The notes under the pieces are model-generated. The model saw nothing but the letters and a program-made list of their open reading frames with translations, was not told the DNA's origin and ran no database searches. From NCBI RefSeq assembly GCF_903903185.1, contig NZ_CAIUXT010000222.1:1-64000 (forward strand): DNA of 64,000 nt, given 5' to 3'. How positions within the stretch are numbered: position 1 is the first letter of the stretch; each line of letters starts with the position of its first letter. The stretch is from an uncultured Rhodoblastus sp. GTDB lineage: Bacteria; Pseudomonadota; Alphaproteobacteria; Rhizobiales; Beijerinckiaceae. The position numbers and the translations under genes were made by a program. This document shows, in pieces, positions 9,882-18,754 of this stretch.

Positions 9882-10763
9882 ATGGCCAAGGACAAGCCGC
9901 TGTTCGACATCAAGAAATTTCGCGTCGGCGAAGACCGGAACGTCGATCTCGCCAAATGGCCGACGCTCATCGATCCCGTCTATGACTCGAAGGACGATTA
10001 TCGCGCGCGGCTCGCCGAGCGGGTCGCGGCCCTGAGCGACGCGCAGCAAAAGCTCTATGCCGGCAATCGCCATGCGCTGCTTTTGATCTTTCAGGCGATG
10101 GACGCGGCGGGCAAGGACGGCGTCATCCGCCATGTCATGTCGGGAGTCAATCCGCAGGGCTGCCAGGTCACGAGCTTTAAACATCCCGGCGGCGCGGAAC
10201 TCGACCATGAATTTCTCTGGCGTTCGATGCGGGTTCTGCCGGAACGCGGCCAGATCGGCATTTTCAACCGCTCCTATTACGAAGACGTGCTGATCGTGCG
10301 GGTGCATCCGGAACTGCTGCAAGCCGAGGGGCTCGACCCCGGCAAGGACGCGGACGCTTTCTGGGCGGAGCGCTACCGTTCCATTCGCGGCGTCGAGCGC
10401 CACCTAAACGCCAATAATGTGCATGTGCTGAAATTCTTCCTCCACCTCTCGAAGGAGGAGCAGCGCAAGCGCTTCCTCGCCCGCATCGACGAGCCGGAAA
10501 AGAACTGGAAATTTTCGCAGGCCGACATCGTCGAGCGCGGTTACTGGGACCAGTACCAGGCCGCCTACCAGCTCTGCCTGTCGGCCACCAGCACCGAAGC
10601 CGCGCCCTGGTTCATCGTGCCCGCCGATGACAAATACTCGACGCGGCTGATCGTGTCGCATATCGTGCTGGACAAGATGGCTTCGCTCAAGCTGGCCTTT
10701 CCGGAGGTCAGCGCGGCGCGCAAGGCGGAGCTGAAAGCGATCCGCTCGCTGCTGACGCTGTAG
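9882..10763 (+). CDS. ppk2: Polyphosphate kinase 2 (class III-like)
   Basis: PPK2 transfers phosphate between polyphosphate and nucleotides. The 293-residue single-domain protein has the Walker A-like [20 protein letters not shown], the Walker B region [17 protein letters not shown] and the lid segment [24 protein letters not shown], rather than FDRSWYN, points to class III enzymes, which phosphorylate AMP as well as ADP. AAGGTGG sits at the right distance before ATG 9882. Together with pit, DUF47 and the Nudix gene it gives the window a phosphate/polyphosphate flavour, though the loci are 4 kb apart. Confidence 0.95.
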   Translation: MAKDKPLFDIKKFRVGEDRNVDLAKWPTLIDPVYDSKDDYRARLAERVAALSDAQQKLYAGNRHALLLIFQAMDAAGKDGVIRHVMSGVNPQGCQVTSFKHPGGAELDHEFLWRSMRVLPERGQIGIFNRSYYEDVLIVRVHPELLQAEGLDPGKDADAFWAERYRSIRGVERHLNANNVHVLKFFLHLSKEEQRKRFLARIDEPEKNWKFSQADIVERGYWDQYQAAYQLCLSATSTEAAPWFIVPADDKYSTRLIVSHIVLDKMASLKLAFPEVSAARKAELKAIRSLLTL

Positions 10764-10841
10764 GGCCTTTCGCTTTCCGGCCGTACTTTGGCGGACCCCG
10801 GTTTTTGAAGCGGACTTTAAGCCACGATTTCTGCCCACCAG

Positions 10842-11013
10842 CCCCTCATGGTGAGGAAGGCTCCGTTGGGCGGCGCGAGACGCCCAACGGAGCCTGTCTC
10901 GAACCATGGGCCGCCGAAGATGCCGGGAGAAGCCGCCGATGAAACGGTGCGGCTAACGAGTCCCTCACCCTTCGAGACGCCTGCCAAAACAGGCTCCTCA
11001 AGGTGAGGGGATT
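10842..11013. repeat. REP-type palindromic repeat pair
   Basis: Two adjacent palindromic modules fill most of the 300-base gap after ppk2. The first has a perfect 14-bp hairpin (GGCTCCGTTGGGCG at 10859-10872, its complement at 10881-10894, 8-base loop). The second has outer arms CCCTCACC/GGTGAGGG (10962-10969 and 11002-11009) around an inner stem GCCTG/CAGGC. The recurring TTCGAGACGCC and CTCCTCA pieces are typical of intergenic palindromic repeats in Rhizobiales. Confidence 0.8.
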
Positions 11014-11067
11014 TGTGCGGGTCAAAGGGACGGCGTGGCGACACGCTCAGCTATGGCCAAGCCTGCG

Positions 11068-11877
11068 TCAGTCCGGCAACTCGTCCACCCAGACCCGGAA
11101 GCTGCTGATGTAATTCCGCCCGAAGAAATGCACCAGCGGCACGTCGGCGGCGTCGCGGCCCTGCGACATCAGGATGCGGCCCATGCGCGGGGCATTATTG
11201 CGCGGGTCGAAAACCCACCAGCGGCCGCCGAGGAAAACCTCCATCCAGGCGCAGAAATCCTGATCGGCATAGGGCTTGGGCAGGCCGACGTCGCTGATGT
11301 AGCCGCTGCAATAGCGCGCGGGGATGTTGAGCCCGCGCGTCAAGGCGACAGCGAGATGGGTATAGTCGCGGCAGACGCCGATGGCCTGCGCATAGGTCTG
11401 CCCGGCGGTGCGGCTCGGGTCGGCCTGTTGATAGTCAAAATGGATATGATTGTGGACGAAGTCGCAAACCGCCTGGACCCGCGCCCAGCCCGGCGAGATG
11501 CTGCCGAACAGCTTCCAGGCCTCGCCGGACAGCAGGTCGCTTTCGCAATAGCGGCTGGGGAGCAGGAATTCCAGCGTGTCCGGCGGCAGGTCCGCCACTT
11601 CGTGCTGGATGGCGCTCGAATTGACCGGATCATAGGCGCGGTTGGCGTGAAAGACCGAGTCGGAGGTGATGCGGATCAGGCCGGCCGGCGCGACCAGCCT
11701 CGTGCAGAGATTGCCGAACCCGTCGATATAGGTGTGCAGCGGCACGACCGGTTCGGTGCGCAGATAATCCGGCTGTTCGAGCTGCGCGGACTGGCGCTGG
11801 TGCACGTTGAGCAGGCAGATCATCGGCGAGTCCGCCGGCGCCTCGTAAGTCATGTCGAAGCCAATGCGAATACGCAT
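11068..11877 (-). CDS. Transglutaminase-like cysteine protease family protein
   Basis: A 269-residue cytoplasmic protein with an N-terminal beta-rich domain and a transglutaminase core. The catalytic Cys is in AIGVCRDYTHLAVALTRGLNIPARYCSGY and the Asp in WWVFDPRNN. Where the triad His is expected (usually HAW.E) the sequence reads DFCAWMEV, so the His is replaced by Cys; rhizobial relatives often have Ser there. The molecular role is unknown; relatives are annotated as transglutaminase-like without a proven substrate. ATG 11877 was chosen over frames running a further 32 codons upstream because MRIRIGFDMTYEA is the usual beginning of the domain. Confidence 0.88.
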   Translation of the reverse strand: MRIRIGFDMTYEAPADSPMICLLNVHQRQSAQLEQPDYLRTEPVVPLHTYIDGFGNLCTRLVAPAGLIRITSDSVFHANRAYDPVNSSAIQHEVADLPPDTLEFLLPSRYCESDLLSGEAWKLFGSISPGWARVQAVCDFVHNHIHFDYQQADPSRTAGQTYAQAIGVCRDYTHLAVALTRGLNIPARYCSGYISDVGLPKPYADQDFCAWMEVFLGGRWWVFDPRNNAPRMGRILMSQGRDAADVPLVHFFGRNYISSFRVWVDELPD

Positions 11878-12067
11878 GAAAATTCCTGTCCGAAATGGTT
11901 GGAAGGGCAAGGTTCGGCGGGCCGGCGCGAGTTTCCCCTTCGCCTGGCCCTCTTGCGCCGTTACGCGATTCAAGCAGCGAAATGGGGTGGAGCTATGCGC
12001 GAGTCTGTCCCGCGACCGCCTCTATATAGGGATCCCCGGATCAATATCCAATCGCGGGCGCGACCTT

Positions 12068-12496
12068 TCAGCCGCTGAGCTTCCAGCCCTCGCCGACGCG
12101 GCAGGCCTTGCCGCTGCCGACCTGCGGACGGCCGTTGACATAGACCGTATGGGTGAAGTCGCGGCAATCGCCGCCGCCCGCCGCCGGCGCGACATAGCCG
12201 TAGGAGCCGTCATCGCCGCGCCAGGTCTTGCGCTCGCCGCTGGCCAGCGCCGCCAGTTCGGCGTTGTTGGCGGCGCTGCGGGCGCCGGGCGCGAGGCTCG
12301 ACCCGAGCGCGCCCTCGGCGAGGCCGACATAAGGCGGCGGCGGAGGAGGAGGAACGGCGGCGGCGGCGTTGGTCGTCGCGGCCGGCGTCGAAGCGCAACC
12401 CGACAAGGTCGCGAGAACAGCTAGGGCGAACCCGGCGCGCGCCACAGAAAACACGGCAAGACCTCCAGATAACGGCTTTGCGCGGCGGGCGCGCAT
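12068..12496 (-). CDS. Putative outer-membrane lipoprotein, RT0821/Lpp0805-like
   Basis: A 142-residue protein with a signal peptide ending in a lipobox (LSGC, lipidated Cys34), then an Ala/Pro-rich linker including seven consecutive prolines, and a C-terminal domain (CRDFTHTVYVNGRPQVGSG then KACRVGEGWKL) that resembles the RT0821/Lpp0805 17-kDa surface-antigen family. Those proteins are anchored in the envelope and have no known enzymatic role. It stands alone; the 150 bases downstream of the ferredoxin-SCP2 gene separate the two. Confidence 0.75.
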   Translation of the reverse strand: MRARRAKPLSGGLAVFSVARAGFALAVLATLSGCASTPAATTNAAAAVPPPPPPPYVGLAEGALGSSLAPGARSAANNAELAALASGERKTWRGDDGSYGYVAPAAGGGDCRDFTHTVYVNGRPQVGSGKACRVGEGWKLSG

Positions 12497-12649
12497 CTGG
12501 ACATAGTCTAGCGTCCGGCGCCGCGCCGTAAAAGACGATGATGACGAATTTTAACCGGTGTGTTTTTCGGGTCGCGTCCTGTCGGGGGGAAAGCCGGCGC
12601 CCGCGCTTCGTTTTCGATCGGCGTCGCCGTAATCCGGCGGCACGCGGTC

Positions 12650-13954
12650 TCAGCCCGGAAAACATTTGCCGAACGACGCCAGGAGTTGCGGCGGCCCCTT
12701 GAGCTTGACGGCGCGCGCGATTAGGACGCGAAAGAGCGAAGTCTCCTTGTTGACGAAGCGCACCCATGACCTTCCGTCGGCGGTTATTTTCAAATTGGCC
12801 TGGCCATGCAGGCCATCCCACACTTCGAGACGGCCTTTGCGGATGGTCATCGTCGCTTCGCAGGCCTGCGGGCCCGTGAAGACGAAGTGATAGACGGCGT
12901 CGAGCCTGCCCGCCTTGCCCGGCTGGAAGCTCAAGGGCGCCCCCGCGAGGAAATCGCGGATTGACGTGGCGCGCGCCCCCGACCTGACCCAGCGAATGGT
13001 TTTGTGCGGAAAGCGCCGGGCGACATGGTCGGCCGCATCCGTTCCCTTGCCGACGAAAACGGTTTCCTGCTTTTGCTTGAGCGGATCGACGATTTCCCTG
13101 AGATGGCGGCCCTTGTCCTGCAGATAGGGACCGATGACGTCGTCGCCGGCGGGGCAAACGGCAATGCAATAGGCGGCGTTGTAATTCGGCCCGTAAGCCA
13201 GACTCTGCCAGCGCGTGACGGTTTCGGCGTAACTCTGCCTGTTGCGAAAGTCCCGCGCCGAGCGCGCGTCGGCGACATCTTCCACGAAATTGACGAAGCC
13301 GCCCATGAACTGCTGGTAATTATGGGTAAGGCAGGCGGAGAAATCGAAATAGCCGTCGGGCTTGAGGGCGCCCACCGGGCAGGCCGCGACGCAGAGCTTG
13401 CATTCGAAACAGGGATTGAAGTCGAGCGGTTGGCCGTGGGTCTCGACCTCCTCGCCGATCAGCACGCAGCCGAGCAACACGAAGCTGCCGAATTTCGGAT
13501 GGATCAGGCTGCGATGGACGCCCATTTTCCCGAGGCCGGCCGCCTCCGCGACGCGCTTGTGCGACACGACCCAGCCGCGCCGGGGAAAGCGTTCGGTCTC
13601 CATCGGAAAGGCCATCGCCGGATTCAAGGCGCGGACGCCGCTGTCTTCGAGCCTGCCGACAATGCGGCGGGCGATTTCATCGACCTCGCGCCCCGTCGAA
13701 TGAAATTCGAGATTGGCGACCGAGCGCGCGGGCGAGCGCACCGGTTCGCGATTCATGCGCTTGACCAGCGCGAGCAGGGTGCGCGTTGACGGAAAAGCGC
13801 TCAAGACATGCGGCCGTTCCTCGTCCATCGCGGGATGGTCGATCGAAACGAGGCCGGCGTCGTCGGCGCCGCAGGCGCGCGCCAGATCGAGGAGTTGTTG
13901 CGCGGAAATTTCTGGGCGCAAAGCCTCATCCGCCATCGACGTTTTCACGGGCAT
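12650..13954 (-). CDS. 4Fe-4S ferredoxin-type protein fused to SCP2 sterol-carrier domain
   Basis: A 434-residue fusion. The first 280 residues resemble the epoxyqueuosine-reductase/reductive-dehalogenase-like ferredoxin group without the cobalamin-binding core: one complete motif CFECKLCVAACP (Cys182, 185, 188, 192) and a second, shortened one with Cys263 and Cys267 (YCIAVCPAGDD). Residues about 340-434 form an SCP2-like lipid-binding domain. The arrangement suggests electron transfer to a hydrophobic ligand, but the substrate is unknown. AAGGAGAGC before ATG 13954 fixes the start; upstream frame extension runs antisense-free into the SDR gene and is not real coding. The SDR gene lies 29 bases upstream on the same strand, so both are likely controlled by the divergent TetR protein. 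Confidence 0.85.
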   Translation of the reverse strand: MPVKTSMADEALRPEISAQQLLDLARACGADDAGLVSIDHPAMDEERPHVLSAFPSTRTLLALVKRMNREPVRSPARSVANLEFHSTGREVDEIARRIVGRLEDSGVRALNPAMAFPMETERFPRRGWVVSHKRVAEAAGLGKMGVHRSLIHPKFGSFVLLGCVLIGEEVETHGQPLDFNPCFECKLCVAACPVGALKPDGYFDFSACLTHNYQQFMGGFVNFVEDVADARSARDFRNRQSYAETVTRWQSLAYGPNYNAAYCIAVCPAGDDVIGPYLQDKGRHLREIVDPLKQKQETVFVGKGTDAADHVARRFPHKTIRWVRSGARATSIRDFLAGAPLSFQPGKAGRLDAVYHFVFTGPQACEATMTIRKGRLEVWDGLHGQANLKITADGRSWVRFVNKETSLFRVLIARAVKLKGPPQLLASFGKCFPG

Positions 13955-13983
13955 TATCGTGCTCTCCTTGAAAGGCCGGGGCT

Positions 13984-14808
13984 TCAGGCTCCGGTCATGC
14001 CCGCCATCACTTTCGCCATCACCCGCACGCGGAAATAGCGGGGCAGAAGGGAGAGCGACGCTTCGAGCGCCTTGGCGAGGAAACCGGGCCTGACCGTCGT
14101 CCGGCGACCGAGCGCGCGCAGCGTTCCGCGCGCGACTTCTTCGGGAGTCTGGCCGCTGGCGATTTTCATTCCCGAACGCGCCCCGAAACCGCTGACGACC
14201 GGACCGGGCGCCGAGGCCAGCACATCGACGCCGCTGCCTTTCAACTCGACGGCAAGCCCTTCGGCCAGGGTCTGGACATAGGCCTTGGTCGCCGCGTAAT
14301 TGGCCGCCCTCGGCACGCCCTGAAAGGCGACGAGGGAACTCATCAAGACCAGCGCGCCGCGGCCCCGGGCCACGAAACGGCGCGAGAAATCCTGCGCCGA
14401 TTGCGCCAGCGCGCGACAATTCAGGTCGATCATCCCGAGTTCGGCCTGTTGGGATGCGTCAACAAAGGGTCCGCTGCCGCCATAGCCGGCCGCCAGCACG
14501 ATCAGCCCAACGTCGATATCTCTGGTCTCGCTGTCGAGCCGGGCCGTCTGCGCAAACGAAGCGAGGTCGGCGACCAGCGCAAGCGCCTTGACGCCGAAGC
14601 GGCGCTTTACCTCATCCGCCAGATCGTCAAGGGCGGCGCCGCGACGGGCGACCAACACCAGCGAGAACCCCTGCCGCGCCAATTCGATCGCGAAGGCGCG
14701 GCCGATCCCGTCGGAAGCGCCGGTGACGACGGCCCAGGGGCCATAGGCGGCGCAAAGCGCGCTCTGTGCAGCGGGGACGTTTTGTTTGGTTGGGACGTGT
14801 TGGTTCAT
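13984..14808 (-). CDS. Short-chain dehydrogenase/reductase
   Basis: A 274-residue NAD(P)-dependent oxidoreductase of the classical SDR family. The cofactor loop VTGASDGIGRA, the catalytic Ser in LMSSLVAFQG and the YAATK pair are present. The C-terminal part (RRTTVRPGFLAKALEASLSLLPR) resembles long-chain ketoacyl or retinol-type SDRs of the DltE/YohF sort. AGGAGGT stands 5 bases before ATG 14808. It is the first gene of a two-gene unit with the ferredoxin-SCP2 protein and is divergent from a TetR repressor gene; a lipid-like substrate would fit both neighbours. Confidence 0.93.
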   Translation of the reverse strand: MNQHVPTKQNVPAAQSALCAAYGPWAVVTGASDGIGRAFAIELARQGFSLVLVARRGAALDDLADEVKRRFGVKALALVADLASFAQTARLDSETRDIDVGLIVLAAGYGGSGPFVDASQQAELGMIDLNCRALAQSAQDFSRRFVARGRGALVLMSSLVAFQGVPRAANYAATKAYVQTLAEGLAVELKGSGVDVLASAPGPVVSGFGARSGMKIASGQTPEEVARGTLRALGRRTTVRPGFLAKALEASLSLLPRYFRVRVMAKVMAGMTGA

Positions 14809-14825
14809 GGGTGACCTCCTCCATT

Positions 14826-14870
14826 TAGATGTCATTCAACATCTATTTGCGTGGATGTCAATCGTCATCT
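14826..14870. promoter_or_regulatory. Two TetR-type operators in SDR/tetR divergent region
   Basis: A perfect inverted repeat TAGATGT-N6-ACATCTA spans 14826-14845. A related copy at 14853-14870 (GGATGTCAATCGTCATCT) matches 14 of 18 bases of its core and is half-palindromic. They are spaced about 26 bases centre to centre, between two divergent starts only 84 bases apart. This is the normal place for a TetR repressor to control itself and its target. Confidence 0.8.
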
Positions 14871-14892
14871 ATGTTGGCGTCGGAGGTCGATC

Positions 14893-15450
14893 ATGAGAAA
14901 ATCAAGGGAAGCGGCCGCGCAGAGCCGAAGCCGCATCGTCAACGCCGCCTCGCGGATGCTTCGCTCGCGCGGGGTTGACGGAACCAGCGTGGCCGACGTC
15001 ATGCAGGCCGCCGGCATGACCCATGGCGGTTTTTACAAGCATTTCGCCTCGAAGGTCGAATTGTCCGACCTTGCCGCGCGCGCCGCGTTCGAGGAAATTG
15101 TCGCGCGGTTCGACGAGCGCGAGAAGATTGAGGGACTACAGGCCGCGCAGAAAGCCTATTGCGCCGAATATCTTTCATTGGCTCACGTCGAACATCCCGA
15201 ACTCGGCTGCCCGGTAGCCGCCTTCGGCGCGGACGCCGGCCGGCTTGCCGGGGCGCTCGCGCCGGCCTTCGCCGAGGGCGCCGAACGGCTCATCGAGCGA
15301 TTCGACGCAACCGAAGGCGCCGCTGCCGGACGGGCGGAGGCGATCAGGAGGCTGGCCAGCCTGATCGGCGCAGTGGTGGTCGCGCGCGCCGTGGGCGACG
15401 GCCCGCTGCGCGAGGAAATCCTCGCCGCCTTTGTTTCGGATGGAAATTGA
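14893..15450 (+). CDS. TetR/AcrR-family transcriptional regulator
   Basis: A 185-residue TetR-family repressor. The DNA-binding domain occupies about residues 5-55, with the recognition helix in SVADVMQAAGMTHGGFYKHFASK, characteristic of the family. The ligand-binding part is all-helical (LGCPVAAFGADAGRLAG is typical of the YxaF/AcrR-like group). CGGAGG precedes ATG 14893. It is divergent from the SDR/ferredoxin-SCP2 pair and two palindromic sites lie between, so it very probably represses that pair and itself. The inducer is unknown. Confidence 0.92.
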   Translation: MRKSREAAAQSRSRIVNAASRMLRSRGVDGTSVADVMQAAGMTHGGFYKHFASKVELSDLAARAAFEEIVARFDEREKIEGLQAAQKAYCAEYLSLAHVEHPELGCPVAAFGADAGRLAGALAPAFAEGAERLIERFDATEGAAAGRAEAIRRLASLIGAVVVARAVGDGPLREEILAAFVSDGN

Positions 15451-15535
15451 CGGCGCCGGACAAGGCGCGCCCGGCGCCCACCTGGAGTGTTTTCCCAACA
15501 AGGTGAGGTCTTTTCAAAAAAAAAGAATAGGCGAT

Positions 15536-15568
15536 CAAAAAACTAAAGGCCGCCTCGCGGCGACCTTT
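15536..15568 (-). terminator. Rho-independent terminator after PEP-CTERM gene
   Basis: On the minus strand a GC-rich stem (AAAGGTCGCC paired with GGCGGCCTTT, 4-base loop, one mismatch; 15545-15568) is followed by AGTTTTTTG. It lies 25 bases after the PEP-CTERM stop codon. On the plus strand it could weakly serve tetR as well. Confidence 0.8.
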
Positions 15569-15592
15569 CAAAAGTCTGCGACCAGAAAACGA

Positions 15593-16402
15593 TCAGGCGG
15601 GGAAGCGTACGGTTTTGTTGCGACGATACGCGGCGAGACCTGCACCAGCGAAGCCCATCAGCATCATGGCCCAGGTCGAGGTTTCGGGCACGCCGCCCGC
15701 CGCATTGAACGTTCCGGAAATAGCGACGCCGTTCAATGTTCCATAGTTTTCACCGGGGGCTTTCTGCAGCGAAACGATGAGTTGTTCGCCCGCCGTGACG
15801 GAAAGGCTATTTTTCGTTACGGTCCAGGGAGACGATCGATCTGTATTGGAAAGGTAGCCGACATCAGCCGATCCAAGAACGGTTCCTCCAAGCGAGACGC
15901 TGTCGACATTCGTGCGCTGGATTACCAAACCGCCCGTCAACGTGTGCGCGTACCAGAGGTCGGTGGTAAAGCTGATCGTCCCGTTCGAGGGGGCCGTCCA
16001 GATTATTTCGACCGGCAAACCATCGCTTGGCGAATGAACGATCACGTCGCCCTTCTTGAAATCCCCCAGCGTGTAAGTCCCTTGCGCTCCGCTGGCGGAG
16101 GGCCCGTCGACGACCGACTTGATGACGTCTGGCGTATTCTGGTCTAAATTATTGCCGGAGCTATAATATCCGCCAGAGCCGATCGTCGGTATTCCTGAAT
16201 TGCCGTTGCTCAGGGGCGCGCCGACATTGGACAGTGGCGAGCCGGCGTAAACAAACGACCATGCCCCGTTCGGATTGCTTGTGTAGCTGAAGTCCGCCGA
16301 AAGATCGAATGTCGACGCCTGCGCCGAAACGTCGCCTGCAAAGGCAATAAACAGCCCCAAGGCGACAACCCGACCTCGTACTAAATTAGATTGAGAAAAC
16401 AT
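15593..16402 (-). CDS. PEP-CTERM sorting-domain secreted protein
   Basis: A 269-residue exported protein with a signal peptide (ALGLFIAFAGDVSAQA), a beta-rich Gly/Ser/Thr body and a C-terminal sorting signal: VPETSTWAMMLMGFAGAGL followed by AYRR. The tail is recognised by an exosortase-type transpeptidase and such proteins usually go to the surface or exopolysaccharide matrix. GGAGG 7 bases before ATG 16402 sets the start; 10 more in-frame codons upstream are unlikely. No enzyme motif is visible. No exosortase gene is in the window. Confidence 0.9.
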   Translation of the reverse strand: MFSQSNLVRGRVVALGLFIAFAGDVSAQASTFDLSADFSYTSNPNGAWSFVYAGSPLSNVGAPLSNGNSGIPTIGSGGYYSSGNNLDQNTPDVIKSVVDGPSASGAQGTYTLGDFKKGDVIVHSPSDGLPVEIIWTAPSNGTISFTTDLWYAHTLTGGLVIQRTNVDSVSLGGTVLGSADVGYLSNTDRSSPWTVTKNSLSVTAGEQLIVSLQKAPGENYGTLNGVAISGTFNAAGGVPETSTWAMMLMGFAGAGLAAYRRNKTVRFPA

Positions 16403-16550
16403 TTTTCGGCCTCCATGGCGACCGGAGCGCAATTGACGTTCTTACTTTCGCCGCGCTCCCACGCCGGAGCGTATATAGCCGTTGACCCGAAATCAACAGG
16501 CACGGTTCGCACAGAGCGTTGAAAACATTAAATTTGCGGCCACAGCAGCG

Positions 16551-16566
16551 TTAAACAACTGTTTAA
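16551..16566. promoter_or_regulatory. AT-rich palindrome upstream of PEP-CTERM gene
   Basis: TTAAACA-AC-TGTTTAA is a perfect 7-bp inverted repeat in an AT-rich pocket between the histidine-kinase stop codon and the PEP-CTERM gene. It could be an operator for the PEP-CTERM promoter; it has no terminator-like T-run. Confidence 0.4.
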
Positions 16567-16625
16567 GTTCATTTAATTTCTTAACCATTGCGCTGCTTGC
16601 GTCCTCGGCCACCCCAAATCCGCGG

Positions 16626-18041
16626 TCATTGCTGCAGCGCCGCCGGCAGAACCAATGTCGCGCGCAGGCCGCCGAGCGGCGAATCGCCGAGTTCCAGCCG
16701 CCCGCCATAGGCCGAGGCCAGATCGGCGACAATCGACAGGCCAAGGCCCGAGCCCGGCTTGCTCTCGTCGAGCCGCCGGCCGCGCCGCAGCGCCTCCGCG
16801 CGCTGCGCCACCGTCAGTCCGGGGCCGTCGTCATCGATCGTGGCGCAAAAAAACGCCCGGTCGCGTGCGCCCATCGGCGGGATTTCGACCAAAACCCGCA
16901 CTTCGGAGCGCGCCCATTTGCAGGCGTTGTCGATCAGATTCCCGGCCATATCGTCGAAATCCTGCCGCTCGCCGAGAAAGCTCACGTTTTCGGGGCAATC
17001 CACGGCAAGGTCGATGGCGGGATAGATTTTGGCGAAGGCGCGCGCCAGGGCGGCCAGCGCCGGCGACGGATCGGCGGAAGCGCCGATGGCGCCCGCCCGC
17101 GACGCGGCGCGGGCGCGGTCGAGATGAAAGGATAATTGCCCGCGCATCAGTTCAGCCTGTTCGCCGATTTTGCGCGCCAGGCCTGAATCGTCGCCATCGG
17201 TCTCGTTGACGATGACGCTGAGCGGAGTTTTCAGCGCATGGGCGAGATTGCCGACCTGAATGCGCGCCCGCTCGACGATTTCGCGATTGGCGGCGATCAG
17301 CAGATTGAGTTCGTCGGCCAGAGGCGCGATTTCGAGCGGAAAGACGCCGGCGATGTTTTCGGCCTGCCCGCGCCGCACCGCGATCACGTCCCGGCGCAAA
17401 CTCCTTAGCGGACGCAGGCCGTAGCGCGCCTGAAGCGCCATCGCCGCCACCAGCAGCAGCGCCAGCGCCAGAAAAGTCACGCCGAGGTCGAGCTCGAATT
17501 GCCCGACCTGACCGTCCACCGATTGCGTCGTCGCCGCGACCTGCACCAGATAGCGGCCCTGGTCGCCGGCGTCTATGATGCGCTCCAGCATCCGCAGCGG
17601 TTTTTTCTCCGGCCCCATGACTTCGCCGCGCCGCCGGATATTTTGCTCCGCGTCGCCGGGCGCCGGTTCGGCCTGCGCCGATTCAACTTGCGTATCGCTC
17701 AGGCGCGGCAGGCGCGAGGCGAACAGCGAGCGCGAGGAGCGGATCTGCGGCGGTTCGACATCGAGCCGGGTGATCTGCCAGTACCAGCCCGAAAGCGGCA
17801 GTTCGAATTGCGGCTCGCCCATCTGACCGGGATCGGCCAGCTGGTCGTCGCGCGGAGCGGTGATGTCGGCGACGAGCGCGCGCAGATAGACGCCGAGCTG
17901 GTCGTCGAGCGCCGCTTCCGCCGTCTGGCGGTAGAGCGCCGACAGCACCAGCCCCGCGAAGGTCAAGACCACGATGCAGGCCAGCGCCGAGGACCAGAAC
18001 AGCCGCGTCGCGATCGAGGTCGAGCCGAGCCGCCAGTTCAT
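16626..18041 (-). CDS. Sensor histidine kinase
   Basis: A 471-residue membrane sensor kinase. An N-terminal helix (about residues 14-36), a periplasmic domain of some 150 residues, a second helix (about 185-205) and a HAMP-like segment precede the kinase. The phospho-accepting His is in NLAHALKTPLSVIVNE; the ATP-binding N box (LIDNACKWA), G1 (DDDGPGL) and G2 (GSGLGL) are intact. It overlaps the response-regulator gene by 4 bases. The pair resembles FeuQ/FeuP of rhizobia, which respond to osmotic conditions, but that assignment rests on memory of the regulator sequence only. Confidence 0.95.
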   Translation of the reverse strand: MNWRLGSTSIATRLFWSSALACIVVLTFAGLVLSALYRQTAEAALDDQLGVYLRALVADITAPRDDQLADPGQMGEPQFELPLSGWYWQITRLDVEPPQIRSSRSLFASRLPRLSDTQVESAQAEPAPGDAEQNIRRRGEVMGPEKKPLRMLERIIDAGDQGRYLVQVAATTQSVDGQVGQFELDLGVTFLALALLLVAAMALQARYGLRPLRSLRRDVIAVRRGQAENIAGVFPLEIAPLADELNLLIAANREIVERARIQVGNLAHALKTPLSVIVNETDGDDSGLARKIGEQAELMRGQLSFHLDRARAASRAGAIGASADPSPALAALARAFAKIYPAIDLAVDCPENVSFLGERQDFDDMAGNLIDNACKWARSEVRVLVEIPPMGARDRAFFCATIDDDGPGLTVAQRAEALRRGRRLDESKPGSGLGLSIVADLASAYGGRLELGDSPLGGLRATLVLPAALQQ

Positions 18042-18727
18042 TTGCCCGCCGGCGCGCGGCCCAAAGCGCCGCCCGGCTCGATGACGTAGCCGAGGCCGCG
18101 CACCGTCTGCAGCACATCGACGCCGAGCTTTTTGCGCAGGCGGCCGATGAATACCTCGATGGTGTTGGAGTCGCGGTCGAAATCCTGATCGTAGAGATGT
18201 TCGACGATTTCGCCGCGCGACACCACGCGTCCCGCATGGTGCATCAGATAGGCGAGCAGGCGATATTCATGCGAGGTCAGCTTGATCGCCGCGCCCGAGA
18301 CCAGCACGCGGCCCGATTTGGTGTCGAGCGCCACCGGACCGCAGACCAGTTCGTTGGTGGCGTGGCCGGTCGAGCGGCGCAACAGCGCCCGCAATCGCGC
18401 CAGCACCTCCTCCAGATGGAAGGGCTTGGGCACGTAATCGTCGGCGCCGGCGTCAAAGCCCTGCACCTTTTCGCTCCAGCCGTCGCGCGCCGTCAAGATC
18501 AGCACCGGCATGGTCCGCCCGGCCTTGCGCCACGCGGTCAGCACCGAAATGCCGTCGAGTTTCGGCAGGCCGATGTCGAGCACCACCGCGTCATAGGGCT
18601 CGGTGTCGCCAAGAAAATGTCCGTCCTCGCCATCCGTCGCCGCATCGACGGCATAGCCCGCCGCCTCCAGCGCGGCGACAAGCTGGCGGTTGAGGTCCCT
18701 GTCGTCTTCGATCACAAGCAGGCGCAA
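18038..18727 (-). CDS. OmpR/PhoB-family response regulator
   Basis: A 229-residue response regulator. The receiver domain (1-115) has the acidic pair EDD, the phospho-Asp in VVLDIGLPKLDG and the Lys in VPKPF; the C-terminal winged helix (about 125-220) ends with the usual RLRKKLG and TVRGLGYV. It is activated by the overlapping histidine-kinase gene and transcribed after the PepSY protein gene. The receiver resembles FeuP (HFLGDTEPYDAVVLDIGLP), but orthology was not tested. Confidence 0.95.
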   Translation of the reverse strand: MRLLVIEDDRDLNRQLVAALEAAGYAVDAATDGEDGHFLGDTEPYDAVVLDIGLPKLDGISVLTAWRKAGRTMPVLILTARDGWSEKVQGFDAGADDYVPKPFHLEEVLARLRALLRRSTGHATNELVCGPVALDTKSGRVLVSGAAIKLTSHEYRLLAYLMHHAGRVVSRGEIVEHLYDQDFDRDSNTIEVFIGRLRKKLGVDVLQTVRGLGYVIEPGGALGRAPAGK

Positions 18728-18754
18728 GTTTTTGCCCTTTCGGGAAAGTGGATT

